From: Galaxea fascicularis
Taxonomy: Eukaryota > Cnidaria > Anthozoa > Scleractinia > Euphylliidae
Reading direction: 5' to 3'
DNA: 64,000 nt
Assembly (NCBI GenBank): GCA_948470475.1
Contig: OX419341.1
Span: 26,029,278-26,093,277, forward strand
Shown: one piece after another, positions 54,639 through 64,000 of the stretch
How positions within the stretch are numbered: the stretch's first letter is position 1
Layout of the letters: each line of letters starts with the position of its first letter
Program-made: the position numbers and the translations under genes
The notes under the pieces: model-generated
What the model saw: only the letters and a program-made list of their open reading frames with translations
Told to the model about the DNA's origin: nothing
Database searches by the model: none

Positions 54639-57600
54639 TCAATGTCCAGCGGTTATCTCTGTGATGTAACTCGGAATCAGCTGACGTAGTTCCGCTAGAG
54701 CACAGTCCTCGGGCATCGGCAGTCTAGTCACTTGCGGGGCAATGATGTGAGTAGGTAAGAGAACCTCTCCTTCATCTGTGACATCCGTCTAAGAAAAGAA
54801 CAAAAGAGGGACACTTTGGACGACGTACCACAAAACAGAGGCGCTCGCTACCGAGGACGAACTTCAAGAAAAGCAGTGTTGTCAAAAAGCGCCGGCAACC
54901 GGCGATATCCCCAGCTACTTTCACAGTTTCACCGGCTACGATGCACCGGAAGAAAAAGAAAAATGTAGTGGGGAGAGAGGGGGGGGAGGGGGGGAGATGG
55001 TGGTGTTGGATCCAGTGTCGTCAACTTTCTTAGATTCTCCTGGTTAAAATTATTTTTGGCAACCCTCGGGAAAAGAAAGTGTCATGAAAGATATGGTAAC
55101 TATTTCACCGTGCTTTAAAATAATAGCATTCTTCATCGCCAATTAGACTTCCGAGACAAAAGTGCCTGTAATGAAGAAACCATCTTAGTTGACAAGCACC
55201 TTACACACCACACAATGGCGTACTCACCAGTTCTTTCATGACAATCTTCAAGAAATTGGCGCACATCTTGGCCATATCGTACTGGCATAACCTGTAACGC
55301 AAAACCAAGAAAAGAGATCAAAAACTGCTTATAACCGGATTCAGATGACACCTAATTCCCTCTCATATTATTACTTATTATCAATACGTTTTTGACAAGT
55401 AAGGCAGTGAGACCACCAATCGTCAACTCAACGATGTAAATGACCTTCCGTGTGTTCTCAATAAACGTGAAACTACTAATCACAAAATGTCATAGAAACC
55501 AGTCAATAGAACTTCGATATTAACTTACATGTCCTTGGTTGAATCGGACGGTAAGTTGTTTATTCTTGCGCAAAGAGAAGAAACTTCCACATGGATATCC
55601 TCAAAGTCATACTTGGTTGGCACAAGTTTTCCCTGCAATGAAAAAATCGTGATGAAACCAAATTATTGTGAACTGTTTTGCACAGTAGGCACCTTACGCG
55701 TATATAACGAGACGTGTAAGTGAAGACGTAAAGGACACAAAAGTTTATGAAACAAAAGATACCCGAGGGAATTCCCGAGGCATCGATCTGATATTTGAAT
55801 AAAAGGCCCCAAAAGGACTGTCAATGGTGAAATCATATGGAGTTACGTTTTCGACCTCAACTTCAATCAGGATCTGAGTCAAGTGGTTGCCTGATTGCCA
55901 GCTGACGAATTATATCCCGTGATTTGTCGGTCACGATCCTTCTTTTTCGCGCTTGAACTTCGTCACACTTGGGCAGAGACCATTCTGTTTTCATCCTAAT
56001 TAATTTTAATATTTCAATGAATTTTACCTTTGCGATGTCTTGAAACTTCTCCACAAGAGCAAGATAATCCAAAAACACCTGTAAAAACAAAAGAAGCTTT
56101 CAAATGGAACGACGTCTGAAGCACACACGTGAAAGGTGGTGTATTTACAAATCAAGGGTTATCAGGAAGTGTTATCTTTCCGCGGTACCTAATTAACTCA
56201 CACCCTTCCTTACCTCAATACTGAACGTAATACTTTCGAAACCCTGGTTCTGTCCCTAGGCCTAATCCTAACCGTTCCTGTAAATCATAACATTTGGCGA
56301 TTGTTTATCATGATAAGGATCAGCAACAAACCTGCCCTCCTGTTGCCCAGTCCTTCACGGTGGAGCTGCGATCCCTCGGTTCCAGCTCCCCGAGCAACGT
56401 TTTTAAAATGTCGTATTCCGCTGAGAAAAGAATGAAGATTCACTCAGAAATGTTTTCATAACAGGGCACCAAAAACGATTAAGTGAGTCAGTGATTGACT
56501 CGTTCATTTCATCATGTTTTGTGTTGTTGTTGTTGTTGTTTTGCTTACAAGCTGAAAAAACTTGGGCTTTTAAAGGAAGGTTATTTTTTTACGAGCAGCA
56601 GTATTCCTTGATGTATCTCTGGGTAAAAATAGCACCAAAGCACCAAACAAGCTTTACTGGTGTAGCGGGAGGAACAATTTAAGAGAGGGGGGAGGGGAGG
56701 GGAGTGTAATATTACCCGTGGAGAGACGAAGGAAGCAAGTCGCTTTCGTGGAATTATTTAGACAATAGCATCTATCTCCTCACCATTTATTATTGCCTCA
56801 CTAACAAGACTGCGAAGAACCACGTTATGTCCCAGACTCCAGTGTTGCGCCTTGACCAAGTGAAAAGCTTCTTCACGAGTGCGACCTTCATGACGCGCCC
56901 GCAAAGCCTGAAGGGAAGACAAGTTTATGAGCTTTGGAACAGGCACGCTCCTTTGCGATCTGCTGACCACCCACTTTCGGATTTTTAAGAAAATAAGAAC
57001 GAATAAACATTTATGCGCATCAACTGTGAAGGTGAAAATCGGAATCGTGAAGAGATCTGAATTTGATCCAAAAATATCTTTTTCCTGATTCACTGCCGGG
57101 CTTTCAATAGAAGACGGCGATCGCCAGAGATCCGGCGGCAGTGAGTCATCGGCTACTTGGCCATGTTGGCCGACAAATACTTGAAAAATGTAAATCTTAA
57201 AATAGCCGCTCCGATTGCTACGTTTGCATGGTATTTCAGGAGCATACAACGGCAACAAATCGTATATAGAATGTCCTGTAATTTGGTTCATGCTGAGGGT
57301 TGTAGATATTCTTTTCCGTACCGTTATTTTGGTGTTGGCTTAAACCGGTGCTTATAATTTTAGGGCCAAGGTAAACGACAAAAGGGTTACTAAACTAAGA
57401 CTACAGAATAATCGACTAAACTATCACTTCTTCCAAACAAATCTTCAAATTCAAAGACGAATAAACATCCAACGGCGTTTTTTTTAAATGTAAACTGATG
57501 AGTTCACATCTCTTTAAGATTAATGAATGCTCTTGTTACCTTGGCTTCATGTATCCACTCAGCGGGAATTTTCAAGTCATCCAACATGAAGCGCTCCTTC

Positions 57601-59417
57601 TCCACATTCCCGTGATCCGCTGACAAAGAGCAGTGGCGGCACAGGAGATTGCGGACAGCATTCTCTCTCCTGCAGACATCACAGAGAAGACAACATCACT
57701 ACCCTACATTGTGGCTGCGATCACGTAAAATTAACGTTACCTACAGCAACAACAAAACGTAGAGCCAAATTGGAGCTCAGGGGATAATTTACCTTTCTGG
57801 ATCTTGAATGTGTAACAACACGAATGCGGCCCAATGCCAAAGACCCAGTCCCTCAAGCTGAGAAGCAAAACCACCGTGTAACATGCCGGCGTGGTACTGG
57901 GAAAGATGTGAGTACTCAAGGGATCGAAGGACTTGATAAAGATGCCAGCTGAGAAGACATGAGAAAGATGATAAGAGATCCTTCTGCACAATACAGCATG
58001 GGTCTTGCTAGACAGGAAACATGTTGAAGAAACATTGCTGTAGGAGCCCTTATGTTTTGGATTGAAATAAAAAATCAAAGAAGAAAGCAACTTTTGCGGG
58101 TCGGAGGAAATGAAATGCTCTTCAGTCAAGTTTAAAATGTTTGATGAAATGCTATTCAATCAAGTTAAAAACGCTTTAGCTTCAAATACATCAATTTTGC
58201 CTCAGAAATATGTTTCCCAGTTTAGATAGGCAATAACTGTAGCAACGAACGTTTAGTTAAATCAACTGCGCTGATAACGTAAATTAGCCTTCGGAAAGGG
58301 ATGACTAATTTAGGTTATCTTCGCTAGCTCCTCGCCAAAGCAAATAACTTTCTCTTTTCCGTACCAACTCACTGAGGTTGTGGTGTTGAGGAGAACTGAC
58401 TTTACCTTAAACTAAAATCCAGCTGATAAGCAGTGGAGGTTGATGGAGACAGAAGCCTTTCTAGTCTGTGCGATCGTTTGCAATAAAGTTTTAACAAGTG
58501 ATAACAAGTGTCTTTGGTCACAAACTTGTTCTCTTCACCCTCGTCTTGATCTTCTTCATTTTCGATAAACGGAGGCCGAGGAGGGGCTCCATATCTGCCA
58601 TTACTCGAGCTTCCCTACGAAAAATAGAACAATTTAAATAATGTGTTTTATTTGACGAGTGGTAAGGTACAAGTTTAACCACGCCATAGCTGCGGTGACC
58701 CCACCGAAACCCCACTAATGCTGAGTTTGGTCATAGCAACGAGGCCTGCCTCCCAGGCGTCCTTTGTTTTGAACCTAATTTACCAGCTGCGTCACGTCAT
58801 AACCTACATTATCAAAGTTCACCGTAAGTACAATGCAGTCGATTGAATAGTACCATTTCCAAGTATTAAAGGCCATACAAAAATTATGGATACTGCTTTT
58901 AGGAGGAATCGAGTGGATGGAAACACAATTTTGAATTTTGGTGTGGCAGCGTATGAACTAAACATTAACACAGTATGGAGCAGATGGTTGGCCAGCAAAA
59001 CTCGCGCCACTTTTTCAACCAATGAAATCCAAAACCGATATTAATCGCGACTTGCACGCGCACATTTTCCCGCGCTTTACGCCGGTTACATAGCATCGCT
59101 TCGAAATTGGCTCATTGTACTGTTACGGTCTGTTGTGATTGGTTGTAGTAATTGCTTTGGTTTGAAAACTGCTCAATCAGTTGAATGACTACTTACCTTG
59201 AAAGACATCTCATACGCTGTAATGACATCCTGGATTGACGAGGTCGGTGAACAGTAATACCTGGGAATGCAAGACGAAAGAGGGAGTTAGAAACCTAAAG
59301 GAAGAATGCCAATACTTCAACACACCGTTTCGCACAGCAAGTGCAAAATTCGCAGGGAACGTGACACTAAGTTATCGGCAGGCAAAAATGTGATGTTTCT
59401 AGAAATTTTGTCGAACC

Positions 59418-59451
<34 letters not shown>

Positions 59452-62400
59452 CATTATTAATTTTGAAAAATACAAACATTAATTCCTCTTACTTTATTGT
59501 GACATATCATCCTATGAGTATGGTCTTTCATTTCATTCAATGCAATAAAACTGCGCACTAACTGAAGATAATTGTTCTACTCCTCGACGTACAAAAGAAA
59601 AATGCCTCTTACCACAAGTGAACAGCAAGAACTCTTTTCCAATCCAGACCCTCACAAACATTAACGTCACGAGACAACGTCTGCTGCTCGCCACGTGATA
59701 AACTGGCAACATCACGTGACATGGGCCATACCATTGTGCCCGCAAGCAGGGCATAAATTTTCAGTCTCTCTTCATTAATGAACATGTCCGCCTGTAACAG
59801 AATATAAGGGAAATTTGTCAGGGTTCAGGAAGGTAGCTACAACCTCAAAATAACGGTTTACTAAAGCGAAGAAATGCGAACACCTTTGAAAGTCTTTAGA
59901 ATAGTCTTTGGAAGTCTTAGTTTTCAAGTCCACCTTGTAAACTTCAAGAGAAAGATCCCTCTTCATTACGTGCCCCCATGTGCCCCACCCATCTAAAATG
60001 TACCTTCTTGAGAAGAGATACCAGATGTTTACTCAAGTGAAAACCGAGACAGAATATCAAGGAGTTGAAGGATAACGGGAGAGCTGGGAAATCAGAATGG
60101 GAAATGAGAAGGGAAATATGAAGGGAAATGGAGGAACAAAGACAAGAATAGGGAATCGGAGAGTTACAATTCTGAGGTTTTCACTTGCGACGCAAGCACA
60201 AGCACAAGCACAAGCGCAAGTGGAAACAGCAGCAACATAAGCAGAAGCAAAAGCAAGAAACATAAAGAAGAACGAACTTACTTATCAATAAACATCACCA
60301 TGTTCAAGTCCTACCTTCATTTCTTGCCATTCACTAATCTGTTTGTAGATAAGATTCCGTGTCACTGAGTTACCAGTAACTTGTGACAACAGAAGTGATA
60401 GTCGATAGTCGCTATGTTGCTGAGCCACATGACATGCTTTGCTGATCTGTTTCCCAGTTAAATAACTGAAGATGGACTTTAAGTGATCACTTTCCTGCAA
60501 CATAGCAACATGGATCGAGTTGGTACAAGTCTAAAATTAACCCTATGACAATGTAAAATATTATGTCTAGGTCTACCGGTATTCCAAAATGTGTTGGTTT
60601 TCTGAATACAATTATAACAAAATGAGGTAACTCTCGCGGGAGTTTTTCCAAGAAATTTAAGTTTTACACAACGCTTTCCAACATCCTGTGTCCGGCGAAA
60701 AATCATAATATCATTACAACGATACTGAAGTTTCCTGAAATTGTCACTTAAGATAAGAACTCGTGTTAGGTGGGGTTCCTACAGTACCTGGAAATTAGCA
60801 GTGTCTACTTCCTGGGAGATCCTAAGCTTTGCAGCTTCAGCGAGCCAGTTGGAAAGAGCTTCTTTCCTTGCAACACGATTGTGATAAGCCTCTCTGTCAT
60901 CTACAGCACTGGTTGAACCTGGAAAATTTGCAGAAACTATTGAATTCCAAGGTTCAAACGTGAACATAAGCAAAACGAGCTGCTCCTGTGGTGCTGTTCA
61001 TTGCGCTTTGACGACTGGCTATTGAAAATTGTGACTATTCAAATGCTGAGCAGTATTTTTTCCGTGCGGAACAGTGGTTCCAACTTTGAAATCTCGAGTA
61101 AGACCATTTAACAGTACTTCAAATGTCGTGCTCTTACGCTGAACAAGGTAGTTCAACCTTTCGAGTCTGTTGATGGAATCCTAGCCAAGTTTTCCACGCA
61201 GCCCCATACATTAATAATACATGCATTTGTGACTCAAACTCTATTCGTTTTCGGAACAGGGTTAGCATGACAGTGATGCATGTATAATTAATGTATGAGG
61301 CTGTGCGGAAATTTTACGGAATCCTAAGTTGTGACCATAACAACGAAAGCTAGTGAGCAATATTTCAACTGTCGTGCTGTCATGCTGTTCACGTTAGCTC
61401 ATCCTTTTGAGTCTGTTAATCAAATCCCACAGTGTGACCATTCAAATGAAAGCTACTGAGCAGTACTTTAACTGTCGCGCTGTCACGCTGAACACAACAG
61501 CTTAATGTCTTTAAGTCTGTGGATAAAATCCTAAAGTGTGGCCATTCAGACGCAAGGTAACAAGCTGCACTTTCTTGTGACGCTGTACAAGGTGGTTCTC
61601 CTTCTTGAACTCGACATCAAATGGCACTCCTTGTTCCTAACAATATCGAGTCCCTAAAATTTTTCAGTACGATACTGTACTTCGATTTTCGTCGTTCTTG
61701 TGCCAACTTACTTTCTTCATCCTCTTGTGCTTCTTTCAGTCGGCCCCAAAGAGCAACAGCTAAATCCCAAACCAAACATGTTTGTTCTGCTGCTTCTCTC
61801 AGCGGCCCTGGGGCTGAAAGCAAAACAACAAACAGAATAGCACTTCAACACCAAACCTTTCCCGATCAAAGCTTTCAAAGCTTTCAAACAGTCACACAAT
61901 CTAAGAAATCATCTCAAGTCCACAAACAAAGCATTGTCACGGGCTGTCACTAACTTTTGAAGTAGGTGGGGGTATTCAGCTGTTGTGGTGAATTCAATGT
62001 GCTGTTTCTCCAACAAGAAGTTAGTTATACAACTCAAAATGTCTGGAGAAATTCCCCAGCCCACATACGACAGTCCGAGGACGTACCTACACCATTTCAA
62101 CAGAAGACTCCCTAAATTCCAATTTCACTTGTGACTTTTCTTTTGGAACTATAGCCGAACCTCTCTTTGCGACCACCTTTCATTAGCGACCACTTTTCCA
62201 AAATACCAAAAGTTTACAAGTAAAATCGCTACAGATGGAACCCTTGGCAAGACACCACCTCTTGTAAGAGACCACGGCCAATTTTAGGGATGACTGTTTG
62301 AAATATTTCAGTGTTTTTAACCCCTGCAGGTGACCACTTGACGCATAATTTGCTGTATCTCTGCTGGGCAGAAATTCAAAGTGTCACCGTAATATATTGT

Positions 62401-63909
62401 CCATATTACAGTAGATATAAATCTTGCAGTCGGAGCTATTTTGGGAGGTCGCTTATGGGAGGCTCGACTGTCCTCTTAAGGAGGCGCACAGAAGAAGGCC
62501 CTGTTTGCTACCTGTGGCTTCTTTGTTTTTCCTGGCAACTTCAGCATGGTTATGTAAAGCTTCAACATCAGTCGAAGGTCTAAAGTATGGACAGCCATCT
62601 TCAACAGATACCACAGCATGATGCAACTCTGCTTCAAGCACGCACTGATGCTGTGCCTAAAAAATGCAACAACCAAATAAGTGGCTAAATTCAAAGTTAG
62701 ACTTCCAAAATGCACATCATCAGGCTCTCAACGCTTTAAATGCAACAAACAGTCAACGCAGTTAACACAAGAGTTCAATCACTGCTGCTGGCATTTTGTC
62801 ACAACAATGAAAAACTGGAAAATAGTCACCAGAGGCACCAAATTCAATTCATCACCAGAGGTCAAAACTTCTCTGTAGGCTATGATCATTGGATTTTCGT
62901 CAAACCACTGAATCCCTTTCGCAGCTCTCACAACATTTACATGCTACCAAAGTGCCAGAGCCAGTATTTTTGTATATTACTTTACTGTTTGATTTCTCTC
63001 TTTCTTTCTATTCCTCTTCTTTTTCTGTATTAATTGTGTAATTTACAAATTTAGCAATTTATCCATTGAACTATGAGTATTTATTCTATGTATTTTTATT
63101 TGTAAGCAAAACCTGCCTCAACAAACTTATCATAAACTACCTACAGGTTGTGTAGAGTAGGAACTGTTGAGCTGTTCCATACAATAAATTGTTGTTTAGT
63201 GCCCAAAAATACTTTTGGCCTATTTTGTCATTTAAAGCCAAGCGAATATTATGAACAACAACAAGATAGCACAGGTCAGGCACGTCTGTAATGATTGCAA
63301 AACAGACATTATTCTACAATGATTGGAATGTCTGCACTGTAAAATCACTGCCTGATAAAGACCACCAGTATGTGATATCGAGATTTAACTAAAAAATTAA
63401 TGACTATATTTATTGCAAGACAGATGACAAATTAGCTGTCACAGCTCCATCCATAGCTTGGAAACTAACCAGCACAACATCACTGCCATGACTGAAGTGT
63501 GATGCCACATTCAGCTTCTCTACGGTCACACTAAATGGAGGAACACCATCACTACTGCTGGGCCTGGGCCTTGAAGTCAAGAAATCTCCCATCAGGGTGG
63601 GTTGGGTGGTAGAAACTGCAGGCAGCTTCTCTCGTTTCCCTACAGGAGTACCACTGTGAACCAAGACGAACCCTGGCCCCCAACCGACACGAAAGGAGCG
63701 ACCCAGCATCAGGCCTGCATCACCTACAAGGTTCTCTTTATTGTTCACAAGAGAATCCTCCTTGGGTACCAAGCCAAACTGATTGCGAGCACCAACTACT
63801 TTGATTCCAATGTCCATGGCAGTACCTATGGCACTTGGCAGAAGCATTGGGGATGGCGGGGCTGCTGGGGTTATGTCATGTACCACAGGGTGTCTGAGAG
63901 GATAAACTC
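54639..63909 (-). CDS. NUP98: NUP98-NUP96 nucleoporin, Nup96 portion (3' sixteen exons, partial gene)
   Basis: In animals Nup98 and Nup96 are made as one precursor that cleaves itself; Nup96 is a scaffold subunit of the Y-complex of the nuclear pore. Exons: 63909-63470, 62656-62512, 61813-61712, 60918-60788, 60494-60315, 59791-59613, 59260-59197, 58614-58406, 57948-57793, 57669-57540, 56907-56784, 56420-56332, 56078-56028, 55632-55529, 55291-55228, 54788-54639. All phases agree (about 772 codons). Landmarks: GLMLGRSFRVGWGPGF (exon of 63.5 kb), FSYLTGKQISKACHVAQQ, LDWKRVLAVHLW, CYHLLKLYCKRSHRLERLL, LEGLGLWHWAAFVLLHI, IPAEWIHEAKALRARHEG, and the C-terminal IIAPQVTRLPMPEDCALAEL. These align in order with human Nup96. 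The GLFG repeats and autoproteolytic domain are off the right edge. Confidence 0.96.
59418..59451. repeat. (CGA)n microsatellite
   Basis: About eleven uninterrupted trinucleotide units in a NUP98 intron, on the plus strand. Confidence 0.95.
60191..60220. repeat. (CAAGCA)n hexanucleotide repeat
   Basis: About five units of CAAGCA with one C-to-G variant, inside a purine-rich stretch of a NUP98 intron. Confidence 0.85.
61191..61311. mobile_element. Short palindromic element in a NUP98 intron
   Basis: TTTCCACGCAGCCCCATACATTAATAATACATGCA pairs imperfectly with TGCATGTATAATTAATGTATGAGGCTGTGCGGAAA. About 121 bp, no coding capacity. Confidence 0.8.
62158..62345. repeat. GCGACCAC-containing dispersed repeat
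   Basis: Recurrent GCGACCAC / AGACCAC / GTGACCAC motifs at about 20-80 bp spacing (TTTGCGACCACCTTTC, TTAGCGACCACTTTTCC). Boundaries unclear. It lies in a NUP98 intron. Confidence 0.5.
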
Positions 63910-64000
63910 CTGCAGAATCAGCAACAAAAAAATTACTTATCCTCTAGTACTATTTGAATGCCAATGCCGTTACAGTTTGTGATCACAAACCAAGTCCAAC

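Noticed and set aside
61909..62100. Minus-strand open stretch between two NUP98 exons, with an acceptor-like GTGTAG
   Set aside because: Including it breaks phase or brings a stop, while the flanking exons join directly in phase and match the Nup96 family.
1..64000. CRISPR arrays, rRNA genes or bacterial operons
   Set aside because: No regularly spaced identical repeats with unique spacers, no rRNA-like sequence, and the genes are spliced animal genes.

Overview
The window is a stretch of animal nuclear DNA, most likely from a stony coral or a related anthozoan. The reasons are short spliced exons with GT-AG introns, conserved metazoan proteins, AT-rich introns, and a dense load of small palindromic DNA elements and tRNA-headed SINEs of kinds I associate with coral genomes. 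The species assignment is inference. There is no bacterial-style operon, CRISPR array or rRNA.

Layout, left to right. Exon 1 of EMC7 (minus, 448-592) runs off the left edge and is head-to-head with GLOD5 (plus, 797-2697), with 204 bp between the start codons. SPATA18/Mieap (minus, 3547-7055, seven exons) follows. AIFM1, apoptosis-inducing factor (minus, 9410-23451), is complete: fifteen exons joining into one 614-aa frame, with one GC-AG intron. Upstream of it on the same strand are two small spliced genes for unidentified single-pass, probably mitochondrial proteins (24127-26386 and 27443-29026). From about 28 to 38 kb no host gene is recognisable. That stretch holds nested foldback elements, SINEs, minisatellites and a retroelement ORF fragment with a 2A-like motif and an OTU protease motif.

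Next come an intronless 691-aa secreted, probably GPI-anchored protein (minus, 38314-40389), a 3.7-kb stretch without a convincing gene, a four-exon secreted cysteine-rich protein with a 24-nt microexon (plus, 44549-48089), and an intronless DUF4476-like protein with a proline/glycine/tyrosine-rich tail (minus, 51329-52072). The right end holds the last sixteen coding exons of NUP98-NUP96 (minus, 54639-63909), covering most of the Nup96 portion. Its 5' part, including the GLFG repeats and the autoproteolytic domain, lies beyond the right edge.

SPATA18 (mitochondrial quality control), AIFM1 (respiratory-complex biogenesis and cell death), GLOD5 and the two small genes all look mitochondrial or possibly so. 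In an animal genome this adjacency need not mean co-regulation. The exon models come from splice signals, reading-phase continuity and remembered family sequence, and all joins of the named genes are phase-consistent. The most unusual non-genic signal is a pair of perfectly centred palindromes (8567-8744 and 21693-21848) that share termini and a 12-bp central loop but have unrelated stem sequences.
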